From: Tricholoma matsutake | Taxonomy: Eukaryota > Basidiomycota > Agaricomycetes > Agaricales > Tricholomataceae | DNA: 64,000 bases | Reading direction: 5' to 3' | NCBI GenBank assembly: GCA_026075535.2 | Contig: AP026544.2 | Location: 434,001 to 498,000, forward strand | Shown here: piece by piece, positions 1 to 10,780 of the stretch | Layout: every line of letters starts with the position of its first letter | Position numbering within the stretch: position 1 is the stretch's first letter | Made by a program: the position numbers and the translations under genes | The notes under the pieces: generated by a model | What the model was told of the DNA's origin: nothing | Databases searched by the model: none | The model's input: the letters and a program-made list of their open reading frames with translations, nothing else

Positions 1-372
1 TGAATTGTCTTTGACATGCCTCTACATTGGACATATGCTTCCCTTACTCTCAATATTCTATCAGAGTCCACTGAGAATCTTGCTGTGCCATTACCAGCAC
101 CATCGGTGACTTCTCCAACACCCACAGCCTTGCAGGCTTTACAACCCATCATCAGAAACCCCACCACACCCTCTCATCATTGGTCTTATCCATTAGGCTC
201 TCGTTGTTCTCTACTAGGCCCTCATCAGTCCTTGCTCCCTCATTGATTTTTTCACCCCAACCATCAGATATTTCCACCCTTCAAGCCAGGACAGAACCTT
301 TATTGCAAGGTTCTGGAACAAGAGTGCTTGTGTGCAACCAAGAAGGCTACCCTGAATGATACAGAAGCCACC

Positions 373-450
373 ATGAATGTTGCAACCAACAATCTCACTG
401 TGAATGTTGCAACTAATGATCTTACTGCAAACATCACAACTGATGATCAA
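373..450 (+). repeat. 27-bp tandem repeat, about three units
   Basis: Three consecutive units of about 27 bp begin at 373, 400 and 427. Read in one plus-strand frame, each is nine codons of the pattern N-V-A-T-N-N-L-T. A stop follows directly after the third unit. It may be a relic of a repetitive coding sequence, but no protein family is recognised. Confidence 0.6.
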
Positions 451-479
451 TGACCAGTAGTTGCCTAGATGTGGAGGAA

Positions 480-600
480 GGATTGAGAAGGTTTAGAATG
501 TTCAGATGGTAGATGATAACACTGGATGCTGAGGAAGGTTCAATGCTAGGATGTTGAGATGGTAAATGCTTGGATGGTTACACTGTGGGTCTATGGATTA
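480..600. repeat. Degenerate repeat around AGATGGTAGATG
   Basis: Words such as GAGGAAGGTT, ATGTTGAGATGG and GGTAAATG recur two or three times in about 120 bp. The units are too diverged to give an exact period. Confidence 0.3.
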
Positions 601-2043
601 CAAGTCATGATGCTTGATATCTGGATATGTGAATTTTAACATTTCTTTACTCATTTAACATTGGTACTACTGCAGACAATATAACAATATTTCAATTTCA
701 ATGATGTTGCATATGTTGTGTGCATACACTACATGGTCACATGGTGGATTACTTCCTCCCTTATGCCAGCACAATGGAACAGCACTGACAGTGATGATGC
801 TCAACCTGGAAACTCAACCAAAACCAACTAAACTGGTCTTAGGAGATATAACACAAGTCAGAGGAAGGTTGTGAGGTAGTACTGAATATCACTGTGCTAT
901 CAAACGGCCAGTAAATGTACTGTAAAACATTGTGAAGCAGTATTAGGCAGTGTGAAGTTCTGCAAAGCTGTCTGAAGTAACATGAAACACTATGAAGCAT
1001 TCCAAAATGATGTGAAAGAGTTTAGCAGCAATGTGAAGGAGTTCGAGAATCTCTGAAATGGTTTCACGAGTTCAGGAGAGGGTGACAATAGTTGAAGGTG
1101 AGGTAAGAGATGATGACACAGTAGATAGAAGATTTGACAAAAGTTTCAAGAAACTATGTGGTGAAATGACATAGTTTGCAGAATACTTGAGTGAATTCGG
1201 ACTAAGACTGAGCTAAAACTCAAGAGTTAACTTAAACCCTTAAGTCAGACTATAGGCAATGGGAGAAGACGATTTCTTGTTGTCTTGACAGTAAATACAC
1301 CAAACTATATATGTTTTAGAGAGATAGTACTAAAAAGGTAAAAGGCCATGAGGCAAAACATGTGGTAAATGTGAGGCAGTGAACAAGGTGTCGAAATCAC
1401 AAAGTAAATGAGAAAATGATAAGAAAGAAACATGCCATATACATGATATATCAAATCTCCTTGTCTTGTGGTTCCAATAAATCATGAATATGCCTAAAAG
1501 TGCCTCAATGTGCACTAAGTTGCTAGCCATTGTGTTTCCTCATGTTTGTGGTGGTGGGAACACAATGTGTTAGTGGGTGTAATGGTGGGAGCATGTGTTT
1601 GAGGTTTGGTATGATAGGAATATGGCGGCCAAAGTCATTCAAAATGGTTCAAAGTCTTTCAAAACATTTTGAAGTGTCGTTTCCTTGTTTCATGCACTCA
1701 TAGGCATTTGTAAGCATTTGCGAAATCATAGGACTTTGGGAAGGAGGTGTCTGAGTGTGATTTCTTGATTTCAGAGCTCTGCTGCCATAGTGGACCTATC
1801 AATGGCAAAAAGCTCTACTCCTGTGACTGTGAAAGGTATTGTAAGGGTCATGCTACAGGTGTATCTTGTTCAACCTATCAGTGACATGCACCCTTTCATA
1901 AGTCTGGCCTCTCGAATACATTTGTAAGATCCCTCTCAAACATAAGGGTGTTGGTCAACTTGGTGCAATCTGGAGGGGTTCACAAAAGTGCATGGGCTAG
2001 GGCAGATACTTCTGAATCAAATGTATGACTCCTATGCTACATA

Positions 2044-2448
2044 ATGAAGTGTACTTACAGACTGAAACAGGCCAATGTTGGGCATGGTGAGAGAGACATG
2101 CAGAATGATGTGGCTTCCCTGGATATAGGTGAAAATGAATGTGGCAGGGGTGACACAACTGGAAACAATATCACAGGTGCCTCTACTGGTACTGAATCTG
2201 GAGGTTGTGAGGGGCAGGGTGACATGGGTTCCTCAGGCTTGGGGGAGAACACATGTTACAACAGGGATGTGGCTTGGGACCAAGCTCAAGGCCTAGGCTC
2301 CTGTGATGAGGATGAGATGGATCAGGTGTATACACAGATGCCTATAAGGAGTGATCATGCAGATCCAGGTTCTCTTGATGACGATGAAAATAATGGAACT
2401 CAAGGCAATTCGATGGATGAATATCTCTGTTGGGATAGTCAATCCTAG
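2044..2448 (+). CDS. Hypothetical acidic low-complexity ORF
   Basis: An uninterrupted 134-codon frame from an ATG to a TAG. The product is rich in Gly, Asp, Glu, Asn and Ser, has scattered cysteines and lacks a hydrophobic segment or any motif I recognise. It ends about 20 bp before DNA that may belong to the Copia 5' LTR. Composition bias rather than selection could keep this frame open. It may be an exon of a decayed transposon-associated gene, but nothing in the sequence proves it is expressed. Confidence 0.2.
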   Translation: MKCTYRLKQANVGHGERDMQNDVASLDIGENECGRGDTTGNNITGASTGTESGGCEGQGDMGSSGLGENTCYNRDVAWDQAQGLGSCDEDEMDQVYTQMPIRSDHADPGSLDDDENNGTQGNSMDEYLCWDSQS

Positions 2449-2469
2449 CCTATCACATTAGCGCATCAC

Positions 2470-2631
2470 AAGCGCAACACTAGTGCATCACATATAAAAA
2501 TAGAACACAATGTATTTATAGATCACAACATATGTACATCATAGTGTAGGAGAATATGAGACATTCTACATTGCTCTGAACACCCATTATAAAATCCCTA
2601 TGAACTTCTACTCCACACCATAATCCCAATA
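2470..2631 (+). repeat. Probable Copia 5' LTR, diverged, start unclear
   Basis: The right end, TCCCAATA at 2624-2631, matches the TCCCAACA end of the Copia 3' LTR at 50,833 and lies directly before the primer site. Upstream, words such as TTATAG and ACATATGT occur in the same order as in the 3' LTR. The left end cannot be fixed. Confidence 0.4.
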
Positions 2632-2646
2632 GGTTATGGGCCCTGG
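2632..2646 (+). promoter_or_regulatory. Copia primer-binding site, half-tRNA type
   Basis: GGTTATGGGCCC begins directly after the LTR end. It is the same type of primer site as that of Drosophila copia, which pairs with the anticodon half of initiator tRNA-Met (established knowledge). It marks the start of the internal region of the element. Confidence 0.6.
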
Positions 2647-2830
2647 TCTTTTTCATATTTAAATAACTCGTTCTCAACTTGGACACAAGATGTCAGATCA
2701 ACTCAATGACCTGGAAGAGCCTGAGGGGGGCACACCCTCAGCCCCTATTTGAGCTAGTAGGGTCTATACCTCTAATGCTGCTTGACAATGGCAACAAGCT
2801 GCAGCTCAACCAACAATTGAATTAATACAG

Positions 2831-3660
2831 ATGAAAGAATATTCAAATGTGAATAGAATCACTGAATGCGATCACTTAACAGATGAAAATTGGCATGAAT
2901 GGAAGGAAAGAATGAAATGGGTATTTATCAATTGTGATATAACTGGATATACTACTGGCAGTGTGAAACAACCAGATGAAACCAAAGATCCCATTAGTGC
3001 AAATAACTGGGACAAAAACAACTCTTGGGCACAACAAGTAATCATGTATAATGTCACCTCCTCTCAAATGAATCATGTTGGATCAAAAACATCAGCTGAA
3101 GCAATGTACTCAGTGCTTATGGTCACTCATGAGAACAAGGGACATCAAAAAGTAAATCATATACAGTGCCTGTTATACAAGACCAAAATACTTGATGCAG
3201 ATGATCTCCCAAAGCACCTTGACACACTTAAATCATATTGCGACTGCATCAACAAATTCCCTAACTCAGAATTCCACATCTTGGACACACACTTCAAAGT
3301 GATTATTTCAGCATCTTTACCTTTGTCTTGGCAGACATATGTCAAACCCTATAATGGGAATGCCAATGATCCCAATGACCCAGATCCTGAAAGGAGAATG
3401 TCCTCAGATTCCTTTATTGGCTTATTATGGGAGGAATATAAAATTTGTAAGATGAGCTCTCATAACAAGTATTCTAATGGTTCTAGCACAAACCTGGTTA
3501 ATACACAGAAGAATAGTAGAACTAATAAAACTTTGGAAGAGCACATCACAGATCAAACAAACCTTATTGTGAACATTGTAAATGCCCAGGACATCAGACT
3601 AGTAAATGTTGCAAATATGCTGGTAATAAATGTCAGAACTGTGGAAAAATGAGCCAGATT
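2831..3660 (+). pseudogene. gag: Ty1/Copia gag with CCHC zinc knuckle, frameshifted
   Basis: Gag packages Copia RNA into virus-like particles. The frame begins MKEYSNVNRI and has the DENWHEWKERM stretch typical of Copia Gag N-termini, then a long helical region. The zinc knuckle is in the next frame: C-EH-C-KCPG-H-QTSK-C near 3561-3602, followed by the start of a second CX2C box. A further shift near 3650 leads into a Lys-rich segment. At least two frameshifts make it non-functional. The protease follows immediately, as expected for a Gag-Pol polyprotein. Confidence 0.8.
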
Positions 3661-4094
3661 GTTGGAGGAAAAAGAAGCAAAAAGAGAAGCAAAAGGGGGG
3701 ATCAAAGAAAGGAACCGACAATTTGAATGCAGGGGAAGAATTGATCGCATTTCCAGTAAATGAAGAACTGGACAATTTTGACACATATGAAGCCTGTAAC
3801 CTTGATGGAAATGACAAGCAATTGATCTGGTATGACTGGTTAGCCGATTCAGCAACTACTTCACATGTTACACATCAAAGGGAGGCTTTTATTGCATGCA
3901 CACCTGTGGGAAAATGTTCTGTGACAGGTGTAGGCAGTATAGAAGTGAAATTGAGGGCTGTGGAACTGTTGAATTAATTTTGACATGTAATGGTCACAAT
4001 TATATTTTGTGCTTGGAGGATGTACTCTATGTGCCTGGAACACAGAATAATTTGACTTCGTTGGGGCGATGGGATGCAGCTGGGGAGAGATATA
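3650..4094 (+). pseudogene. pol: Ty1/Copia protease and pre-integrase segment
   Basis: The frame ending at 3977 holds WYDWLADSATTSHVT, a form of the Copia aspartic protease motif (usually W-x-A-D-S-G-A-T-S-H). The catalytic Asp-Ser is kept but the following Gly is Ala. After a frameshift, the frame starting near 3950 gives CLEDVLYVPGTQNN and LTSLGRWDAAG, the conserved end of the protease region and beginning of the GAG-pre-integrase domain. The gene is then cut by Gypsy-1 and resumes at 10,226. Confidence 0.8.
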
Positions 4095-4496
4095 TGTTAG
4101 GAAACCACCCCACTACCTAATAAAATTTCATTGTTATTTTATTATGTCAAATTACGCTACATGATGCCAAATGACGCTACACTTTGATAGCATGAGAATT
4201 TTATTTTGCATGCATCAATATGTATGCGCATGTATGAGTGCGTCGGTAACAACAAGGTACAATATATGTAACATAGTATATAAACCCTAAATATATGCCT
4301 AGGGGACCCCAGTTGTGTTCTCTTAGGTATTCCACCTACGCTTGTGGTGTGAATGGCCTATCTCAACAAACTCACCTATTAATAAATCCTTGCATCAAAA
4401 CCATCAGTTCCCCCATCATGTGCACAGATCCCAACCCCTTCTTGTAGAGAGAACCTGCATGGTCTTAGCTAGCAGATAGTGGGCATCACCCTAACA
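4095..4496 (+). repeat. Gypsy-1 5' LTR
   Basis: Begins TGTTAGGAAACC and ends CACCCTAACA. The internal block GTATATAAACCC near 4,280 is a likely TATA-type promoter core (inference). All four LTRs of the family in this window share it. Confidence 0.92.
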
Positions 4497-4964
4497 GAAG
4501 AACACAACTTCCCATATCAGTGCACCTTCTCTTACTTGCGCATACATCATTGTTTCACCGCGCCACATCCAATTACTCATCCTTTCGGCATGAGCCAGAA
4601 GCACTTGTATATACATAATCTACTTTTTCTTTCATAAGCCAATGCCAGGCCTCACCTTACATTGCAACTGCCAGTGATTGAGAGGCAGTGCTCATCATTA
4701 GGACAGCTGCAACCAGACAACTGATTGGATCTGGTTTAGTTACAATTTACATCACACTATTTGGACAACTATTTTAGTTACAAGCTGAATTCAGTGTTAT
4801 CTCCGAGATCAGGCACTGTTGGAAGGGTTATTGATCTGAAGTGTCAAATTAGGCACTCGACAAACGATCGACAAATGATCACATGACCCATAAACGTTTG
4901 GAGAGATCTCGAAGCACAAATCTTGAATTTGTTGAAGAAGTGATTCATCACAGATTTGACCATT

Positions 4965-6061
4965 ATGTCTGAACCCTCAACTTCTAATCCTGGTCCTAAT
5001 CCTGTTCCCACACCAGCACTAGAGGTGAAAATGGATGTGCTTACAGTGCAAATGTCCCAATTAGTGTCAGTATTGGCAGCATCACAGCCCAGACAAGTGG
5101 AAGTACAGCCAGAGACGACAGGAGAAAGAGATGATGAGATGGAGGAGATGGTGGAGTGGATGTTGCAGGAGGATGAGACAGCAGAGAAATCTGGAAATGG
5201 AAAAGTGTGCTTACCTAAATATGTGCCCCCACAAATCTTTGACGGTACCATGGAGAATACAAAATCCTTCATCAGCTCTATAGTATTGTACATCCATGGG
5301 AGGAAGCCAGAGTTTCATACAGCCAAGTCTAGGATTATGTTTGCTCTCTCATACATTCAGGGGGGGAAAGCACAGTTCTGGAGAAACAAGGCTATTAATC
5401 AAATTGCCATGGGAAATAAACGATTTGCAACCTTCAAGGAATTTCTGGAGAGATTGGAGGCACAGTTTGGAGACCCTAATCCAAAGGTGACAGCAAATGC
5501 TAAATTAAAGACCATGTGCCAAGGTTCCCTAACGGTGGATGAATTTATTTTGCAGTTCAAAGCAGAAGCTTCACAAATGGACATGGGAGAACCCATGTTG
5601 GTAGAGTTTTTGAAAGCAGGATTAAATCCCTCTTTATTCAAGTCTATCTACTGACTACCTTCTATGCCAGAGAAGTTGGAAGAGTGGTATAATTGGGCAA
5701 TTTGCCTTGACTGGCAATATTGGCAGGAACAGGTGGAGTCAAAGTAGATGTACGGAAGTAGTAAATTTGGAAAGTCATCAGGAGGAAAGTCCGAGAAAGA
5801 AAAGGCACCTCAGGTGCAAGCTCTGAGCGCACAGCCACTGGCCATGGCAGTGACACCTATAGTTATGGAGTCAGCAGCACCAGCAGAGGCAATGGAGGTT
5901 GATCAAGCAGGGAGATGAGCCCCACTTAAATGTTTTAACTGTGGGCAGTTAGGACACATTTCTAGGAATTGTAGGCAGAAAAGAAAGATTAGGGAAGCTA
6001 CAATCAAGGAAGTGAAGCTGGAGGAAGGCAGGCAAAAGAATTTTGTGGAAGAGTCCCAGTG
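4965..6061 (+). pseudogene. gag: Gypsy-1 gag with CCHC knuckle
   Basis: The likely start is the ATG that opens MSEPSTSNPGPN, matching Gypsy-2. The capsid-like part contains KYVPPQIFDGTMEN, then SYIQGGKAQFWRN and FKEFLERLEAQFGDPN, typical of Ty3/Gypsy Gag. Stops at about 5652 (TGA) and 5745 (TAG) interrupt a tail that resumes as LPSMPEKLEEWYNWA. A TGA at 5916 precedes the zinc knuckle CFNCGQLGHISRNC, with intact C-C-H-C spacing. The part around 5646-5747 is missing from Gypsy-2. Confidence 0.85.
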
Positions 6062-6232
6062 AAGGTTTCCCCATTGGTGACCCAGAATTGTTACAATGTA
6101 TTAGTATCTGAGGAAACCCAGAGCAAACCAGAAAAAGAAATGGAGGAGGAGTACAACTGTTGTCAATCACGTGACAAAGAAAATTGTCACACATCATTTC
6201 TGAAAACCCCTAAATTCTTTATTTGCTCTGCA

Positions 6233-6847
6233 TGAATAGAACCCAAAATCACCTTGACTGTGGGACTGAAGACAGTGGACATGCATGCAGCTATTGATGT
6301 GGAAGCATTGCTTGATAGTGGTGCTACAGGATTATTTATTAATCAGTCCTTAATTATCGGAAACAGTATTAACACACACAAGCTGGCGCAATCTATAATG
6401 GTGCACAATATTGATGGAACAGTCAATCGTGGAGGAAGTATCAAGGAGGAGGTGACTATGGTACTAACGTATCAGGAGCATCAGGAGCGAGCCATATTTG
6501 AAGTTTGCGATCTTGGGAAAACCAATCTAATAATAGGATATCCATGGTTATGGAAGCATAATCCTGAAATTGATTGGAAAACTGGGAAAGTACAAATGAC
6601 TCGTTGTCCTAAGGAATGTACTGTGTATGGTAGGAAGATGAAGATGGAAAAAAGGAAAAAGAAAGAGAAAGAATGTCCGAGGAAGTATTCTGTTATGATG
6701 GAAGAAGTGGAGGATGAGGAAATGCCAAATGGGGAAGTTCCAATCATGATTGAGAAAGAAGAGCAGAAGCAAACCTTTAGAGCAATTCATGGAGGACAGT
6801 CGTGGGACAAGAATATTGTGAAGGTGGAGAAGCCAGTGGAGGAATAG
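6233..6847 (+). pseudogene. pol: Gypsy-1 aspartic protease
   Basis: The frame holds EALLDSGATGLFIN, the retropepsin active-site motif D-S-G-A-T, and later DLGKTNLIIGYPWL, the second conserved protease block. It ends at TAG (6845-6847), a stop shared with Gypsy-2, directly before the RT region. The second part is highly charged (KMKMEKRKKKEKE), a linker before RT. From 6632 on it is identical to Gypsy-2. Confidence 0.85.
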
Positions 6848-8473
6848 GTGCCAAAAGTGTATCATGAATATCTGTCAGTGTTCCAGAAGAAGGAGTCTGA
6901 GCGAATGCCAGTGTGGAAGCCATGGGATCATGCGATTGAGATGAAGCCAGGGTTTGTGCCAAAGAAGTTGAAGGTATATCTGTTATCTCTGATGGAACAA
7001 GAAGAAGTGGATGCATTCCTGAAGGAGCAATTGCACAAAGGATACATATGACCTTTGAAATCACTGCAGATGTCACCAATATTCTTCGTGCCAAAGAAAG
7101 CCCAAAGGAAGAGGATGTGTACAGATTATAGGTATCTGAATGAGTGGACAGTGAAGAACACATACCCCCTGCTGTTGATCTCAGAAACAATTGACAAGGT
7201 GGGAAAGGCCAAGGTCTTTACAAAATTGGATTTATGATGGGGATACAACAATGTACAAATAAAGAAAGGAGATGAGTGGAAGGCTGCATTTGCCATGCGT
7301 CGAGGATCCTTCGAGCCACTTGTCATGTTTTTCAGGATGACTATTAGTCCCCCAACCTTTCAAAATATGATGAACGACATTTTCAAGGATGTAATAGACA
7401 AAGGCATGGTAATAATATTTATTGATGACATTCTGATATTCACAGAGGATGAAGAAAATCATGAGGCGATAGTGCAGGAGGTGCTACAGAGGTTAGTGGA
7501 GAATGATTTATTTTTGAAACCAGAGAAGTGTGTGTTTGGGGCAAGCGAGATTGAATTCCTAGGATTATTGATCAGCCCTGACAGGATCACAATGGATCCA
7601 ATCAAGGTACAGGCAATCACAGATTGGCCTGCGCCCACCCGTGTCAAGGAGGTTCAAGCCTTCTTGGGACTCGCAAATTATTATCATCACTTTGTGCACA
7701 ATTTTTCTAAAATTGCTGCACCCTTACATAACCTTATGTGAAAGGGAGTAGTATGGAGGTGGGGAGAGCAGCAGCAGATAGCATTTGAGGAGTTGAAGAG
7801 AAAGTTTGTGGAGGAACCAATATTAGCCCTGGTAGATTTCACATGCCCTTTGCAAGTGGAATCAGATGCATCTGACTTTGCTACTGGAGCAGTATTATCA
7901 ATGCTGTGCAAAGATGACAAATGGCATCCTTGTGCATATTTGTCCCGAGGGTTGAATGATGTGGAGAGGAATTATGGTGTGCATGACAAAGAGATGTTGG
8001 GGATAATACAAGTGTTGGAGGCATGGAGGCATTATTTGGAGGGATGTACGCATCAGATTGAGATCTGGATGGATCATCAAAATCTGCAATACTTCATGTC
8101 CGCTAAAAAGCTTAATCACCAGCAAGCATGTTGGGCATTATTCCTATTGCGTTTCAATTTTCACTTGGTCCACAAAGCGGGAAGCTTAATGAGGAAAGCA
8201 GATGCATTATCCAGATGTATTGATCATAAAAGGGGGGTGGAGGAGGACAATAAGAATGTTACCTTACTCAAACCCAAATACTTTCACATTTGTGCTATGC
8301 ATCAAGGGCATCTATTAATAGATAGCTCGGAAATGGAAATGTTGTCTAAAATTAGACAATGTTCGGAAATGGATGATGAAGTAGTGGAAGCCGTGAAATC
8401 TCTGAAGGGAGAGAAGAAAGGTAATATCAAAGGAGATGAATGGGCTGAGGAACAAGGGTTGGTGTTGTTTTGA
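6848..8473 (+). pseudogene. pol: Gypsy-1 reverse transcriptase and RNase H
   Basis: RT copies the element RNA; RNase H removes the template. Visible blocks are SPIFFVPKKAQRKRMCTDYR, KAKVFTKLDL and IIFIDDILIF with the catalytic Asp pair, followed by EFLGLLIS and VQAFLGLANYY. The RNase H part has VESDASDFATGAVLS and HDKEMLGIIQVLEAWRHYLEG. The frame is cut by TGA codons after LHKGYI (7049), after TKLDL (7235) and after HNLM (7739). Each fits a former CGA arginine codon. The first two are shared with Gypsy-2. Confidence 0.9.
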
Positions 8474-9811
8474 GGAAAAGTGTATGTACTGCAGGATCAG
8501 GATTTGTGAAGGGAGATCATCTGGTTACATCATGATATGCTGACTGCTGGACACCCAGGAACATGGAAGACATTGGAATTAGTAATGAGAAATTATTGGT
8601 GGCCCAGAATTTCAAAGTATGTGTTGGGGTATGTGGATGGATGTGATACATGCATGAGGGGCAAGAAATTCCAGAGAAACCTGCAGGAAAATTAATGCTG
8701 AACCCTATACCTAAAGTGCCATGGTGAGATATATCTGTGGATTTTATTACCGTATTACCTGAGGCTCAAGGGTACAATGCAATATTCATAGTATGCGACT
8801 GCTTCACAAAGGAGTTCCATATTATTCCTACTACTACAGAAACCCCCTCATTGGGCTTGGTGCACCTCTATCTAAATCAGGTATGGTGGTTACATGGGTT
8901 ACCCAATACCATTATCTCTGATCGCAGACCACAATTTGCTTCCATGTCTATGCAAGAACTGAACAACATATTGGGAATTCAAACTAAACTATCTATGGCA
9001 TATCACCCGCAGACTGATGGGCAGACAGAGAGAATAAACCAGGAGTTGGAGCAGTACCTACGTATGTTTGTCAACTACTGACAAACCGACTGGCCCAAAT
9101 GGCTGGCAATTGCTGAATCTTCCCACAATCACAAATTCCATTCAGCTACTCGTATGTCACCCTTTTTTGCAAATTATGGATATCATCCTCGCATGGGAGT
9201 AGAACCCAGAAGGGAAGTCAAAGTACAGTCGGTAGAAGACTTTGTATCTAAGATGCAAAAGGTACAAGAGCTCCAGAGTACAAAGTTGGTGACTTGGTGT
9301 GGCTAAGTACCAAGGACCTGAATATTCCATGACCTTTGAGGAAACTTATGGAGAAACAAGTTGGCCCATATGCGATCTCTAAAGTGATCTTGCCTAATGC
9401 AGTAGTGCTAAAATTACCCTGATCATTCAAGATTGATCCCAAGATTAACATATCCCACCTATGCCCTTACCGCCCACCCACTATTCCTGGCCAACAAACT
9501 ACTCCGCAACCTCCAATAATAGTAGAAGGTGCTCTAGAATACATAGTTGAAGAAATTCTAGACTCACGTCTTTGACAGAACAAATTGGAGTTCTTAATAA
9601 AGTGGAAAAATTATACCAATGAAAATAATTCGTGGGAACCCAAAGAGAATTGTAAGTGAGTGCATAATGCAATCATCCAATTCTTTAAATGTAATCCAAA
9701 TGCTCTGCATCGCATTGCAAGAATGGTGTATGAGGGGATGAGATTCCAGCCTTACCAAAATTTCACAGAGGGGACAAACACAATATTTTCTCGCCTGGAA
9801 GTTGAGGCATA
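8474..9811 (+). pseudogene. pol: Gypsy-1 integrase and chromodomain
   Basis: Integrase blocks are VDFITVLPEAQGYNAIFIVC, ISDRRPQFAS and YHPQTDGQTERINQELEQYL, carrying the D, D and E of the catalytic triad. A stop follows at 9079. Compared with Gypsy-2, about 70 bp are missing near 9,268, where the part after the integrase core should be. The C-terminal chromodomain is visible in pieces: an EYIVEEILDS block near 9,540 and KLEFLIKWKNYTNENNSWEP after it. Chromodomains steer chromoviruses to modified chromatin (established for the group). Confidence 0.85.
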
Positions 9812-9820
9812 AAAGGGGGG
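9811..9820 (+). other. Gypsy-1 polypurine tract
   Basis: AAAAGGGGGG lies 3 bp before the 3' LTR. The same tract is at the same place in Gypsy-2. It would prime plus-strand DNA synthesis. Confidence 0.8.
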
Positions 9821-9823
9821 TAA

Positions 9824-10225
9824 TATTAGGAAACCACCCCATTACCTAATAAAATTTCATTTTCATTTTATTATGTTGAATTATGCTACATGATGCGAAA
9901 TGACGCTACCCTTTGATAGCATGAGAATTTTATTTCACACACATCAATATGTACATGCATGTATGAGTGTGTTGGTAACAACAATGTACAATATATGTAA
10001 CATAGTATATAAACCCTAAATATATGCCTAGGGGACCCTAGTTGTGTTCTCTTAGGTATTCCACCTATGCTTGTGGTGTGAATGGCCTATCTCAACAAAC
10101 TCACCTATTAATAACCCCTCGCATCAAAACTATCAGTTCCCCCATCATGTGCACAGATCCTGACCCCTTCTTGTAGAGAGAACCTGCACAGTCTTAGCTA
10201 GCAGATAGTGGGTGTCGCCCTGACA
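9824..10225 (+). repeat. Gypsy-1 3' LTR
   Basis: Same 402-bp length as the 5' LTR. Its first bases are TATTAGG instead of TGTTAGG and its end is CCTGACA, each a single transition. It is followed by the target duplication ATATG. Confidence 0.9.
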
Positions 10226-10320
10226 ATATGCAGGTGGAAAGGGAAAATTTACCTTTATCGATGACAAAAGAAAAATGACAACAGGGATGGGGACAATGAC
10301 AATGACAGCACCAGTATCTA
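10226..10320 (+). pseudogene. pol: Copia pre-integrase segment resumed after Gypsy-1
   Basis: Removing Gypsy-1 and one copy of the target duplication joins WDAAGERYM to QVERENLPLSM in frame, as expected for the conserved Copia block after the protease. Coding similarity fades by about 10,290. The integrase core that should follow is not present here. Confidence 0.65.
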
Positions 10321-10321
10321 G

Positions 10322-10344
10322 CCCCATGAGCAGGGCTCGTGGGG
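10322..10344. repeat. GAGCAG hairpin, isolated copy
   Basis: CCCCATGAGC, loop AGG, GCTCGTGGGG: ten pairs with one T-G wobble. It belongs to the hairpin family concentrated at 38.3-41.8 kb. Confidence 0.6.
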
Positions 10345-10396
10345 TAGTATTTTAGTATATTATTTTTTGGTATATATATTAGTTACATAAAATAGT

Positions 10397-10577
10397 TAGT
10401 ATACAGTCATAGGACCAGTCAGAACCAGTTGAGAACCACAGATGGACCACTCAGAACCAGTTCTGAGTGGTTTGGTCTGCGGTTATGTAGAATTTTGAAT
10501 AGTATAGGACCAGTTTGGTCCTCAGTCCTCACCCACAAGGGTGAAAAACTGGGACCAGACCAGACTTTCAAGCACTA
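10397..10577. mobile_element. hAT-like MITE, family A, short copy
   Basis: The right end, GACCAGACTTTCAAGCACTA, is the inverted form of the family A terminus TAGTGTTTNAAGGTCC. The left end TAGTATAC followed by GGACCAGTC is a decayed version. The interior is full of GACCAG and CTGGTT words, as in the longer copies. No clear target duplication is left. Confidence 0.55.
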
Positions 10578-10780
10578 TGTGGACCAGGGCAACCTTCAGA
10601 TATGCCTGAACTACCTGTCCACATGATGGTAACTGAGTCAGTCGACCTTCTGTGGATGAGGTTCAACTTCATGTTCCTGCTGATGGACATGGCTGTGGTG
10701 GGGATCCAGCTCTTGCATCTACTCTTTAACCTTCCTCCATTGGATGGTATACACCATCCTCAACCTCATGCACTGTATCC

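Larger units (their letters stand above)
1..2043. other. AT-rich DNA without a recognisable gene
   Basis: No reading frame here resembles a known protein. The stretch has few CpGs and carries degenerate short repeats, including words like ATGTGAAG between about 850 and 1,090. It is probably old transposon-derived DNA next to the Copia element (inference). Confidence 0.5.
4095..10225 (+). mobile_element. Gypsy-1: complete but dead chromoviral Ty3/Gypsy element
   Basis: This 6.13-kb element is bounded by two 402-bp LTRs that start TGTTAGG (TATTAGG in the 3' copy) and end CCTAACA (CCTGACA in the 3' copy). The 5-bp target duplication is ATATA on the left and ATATG on the right, one mismatch. Order inside is gag, protease, RT, RNase H, integrase, chromodomain. 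It sits in the pre-integrase region of the Copia element, so it is younger than that element. Several in-frame stops and deletions make it non-autonomous. It belongs to the same family as Gypsy-2. Confidence 0.93.
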
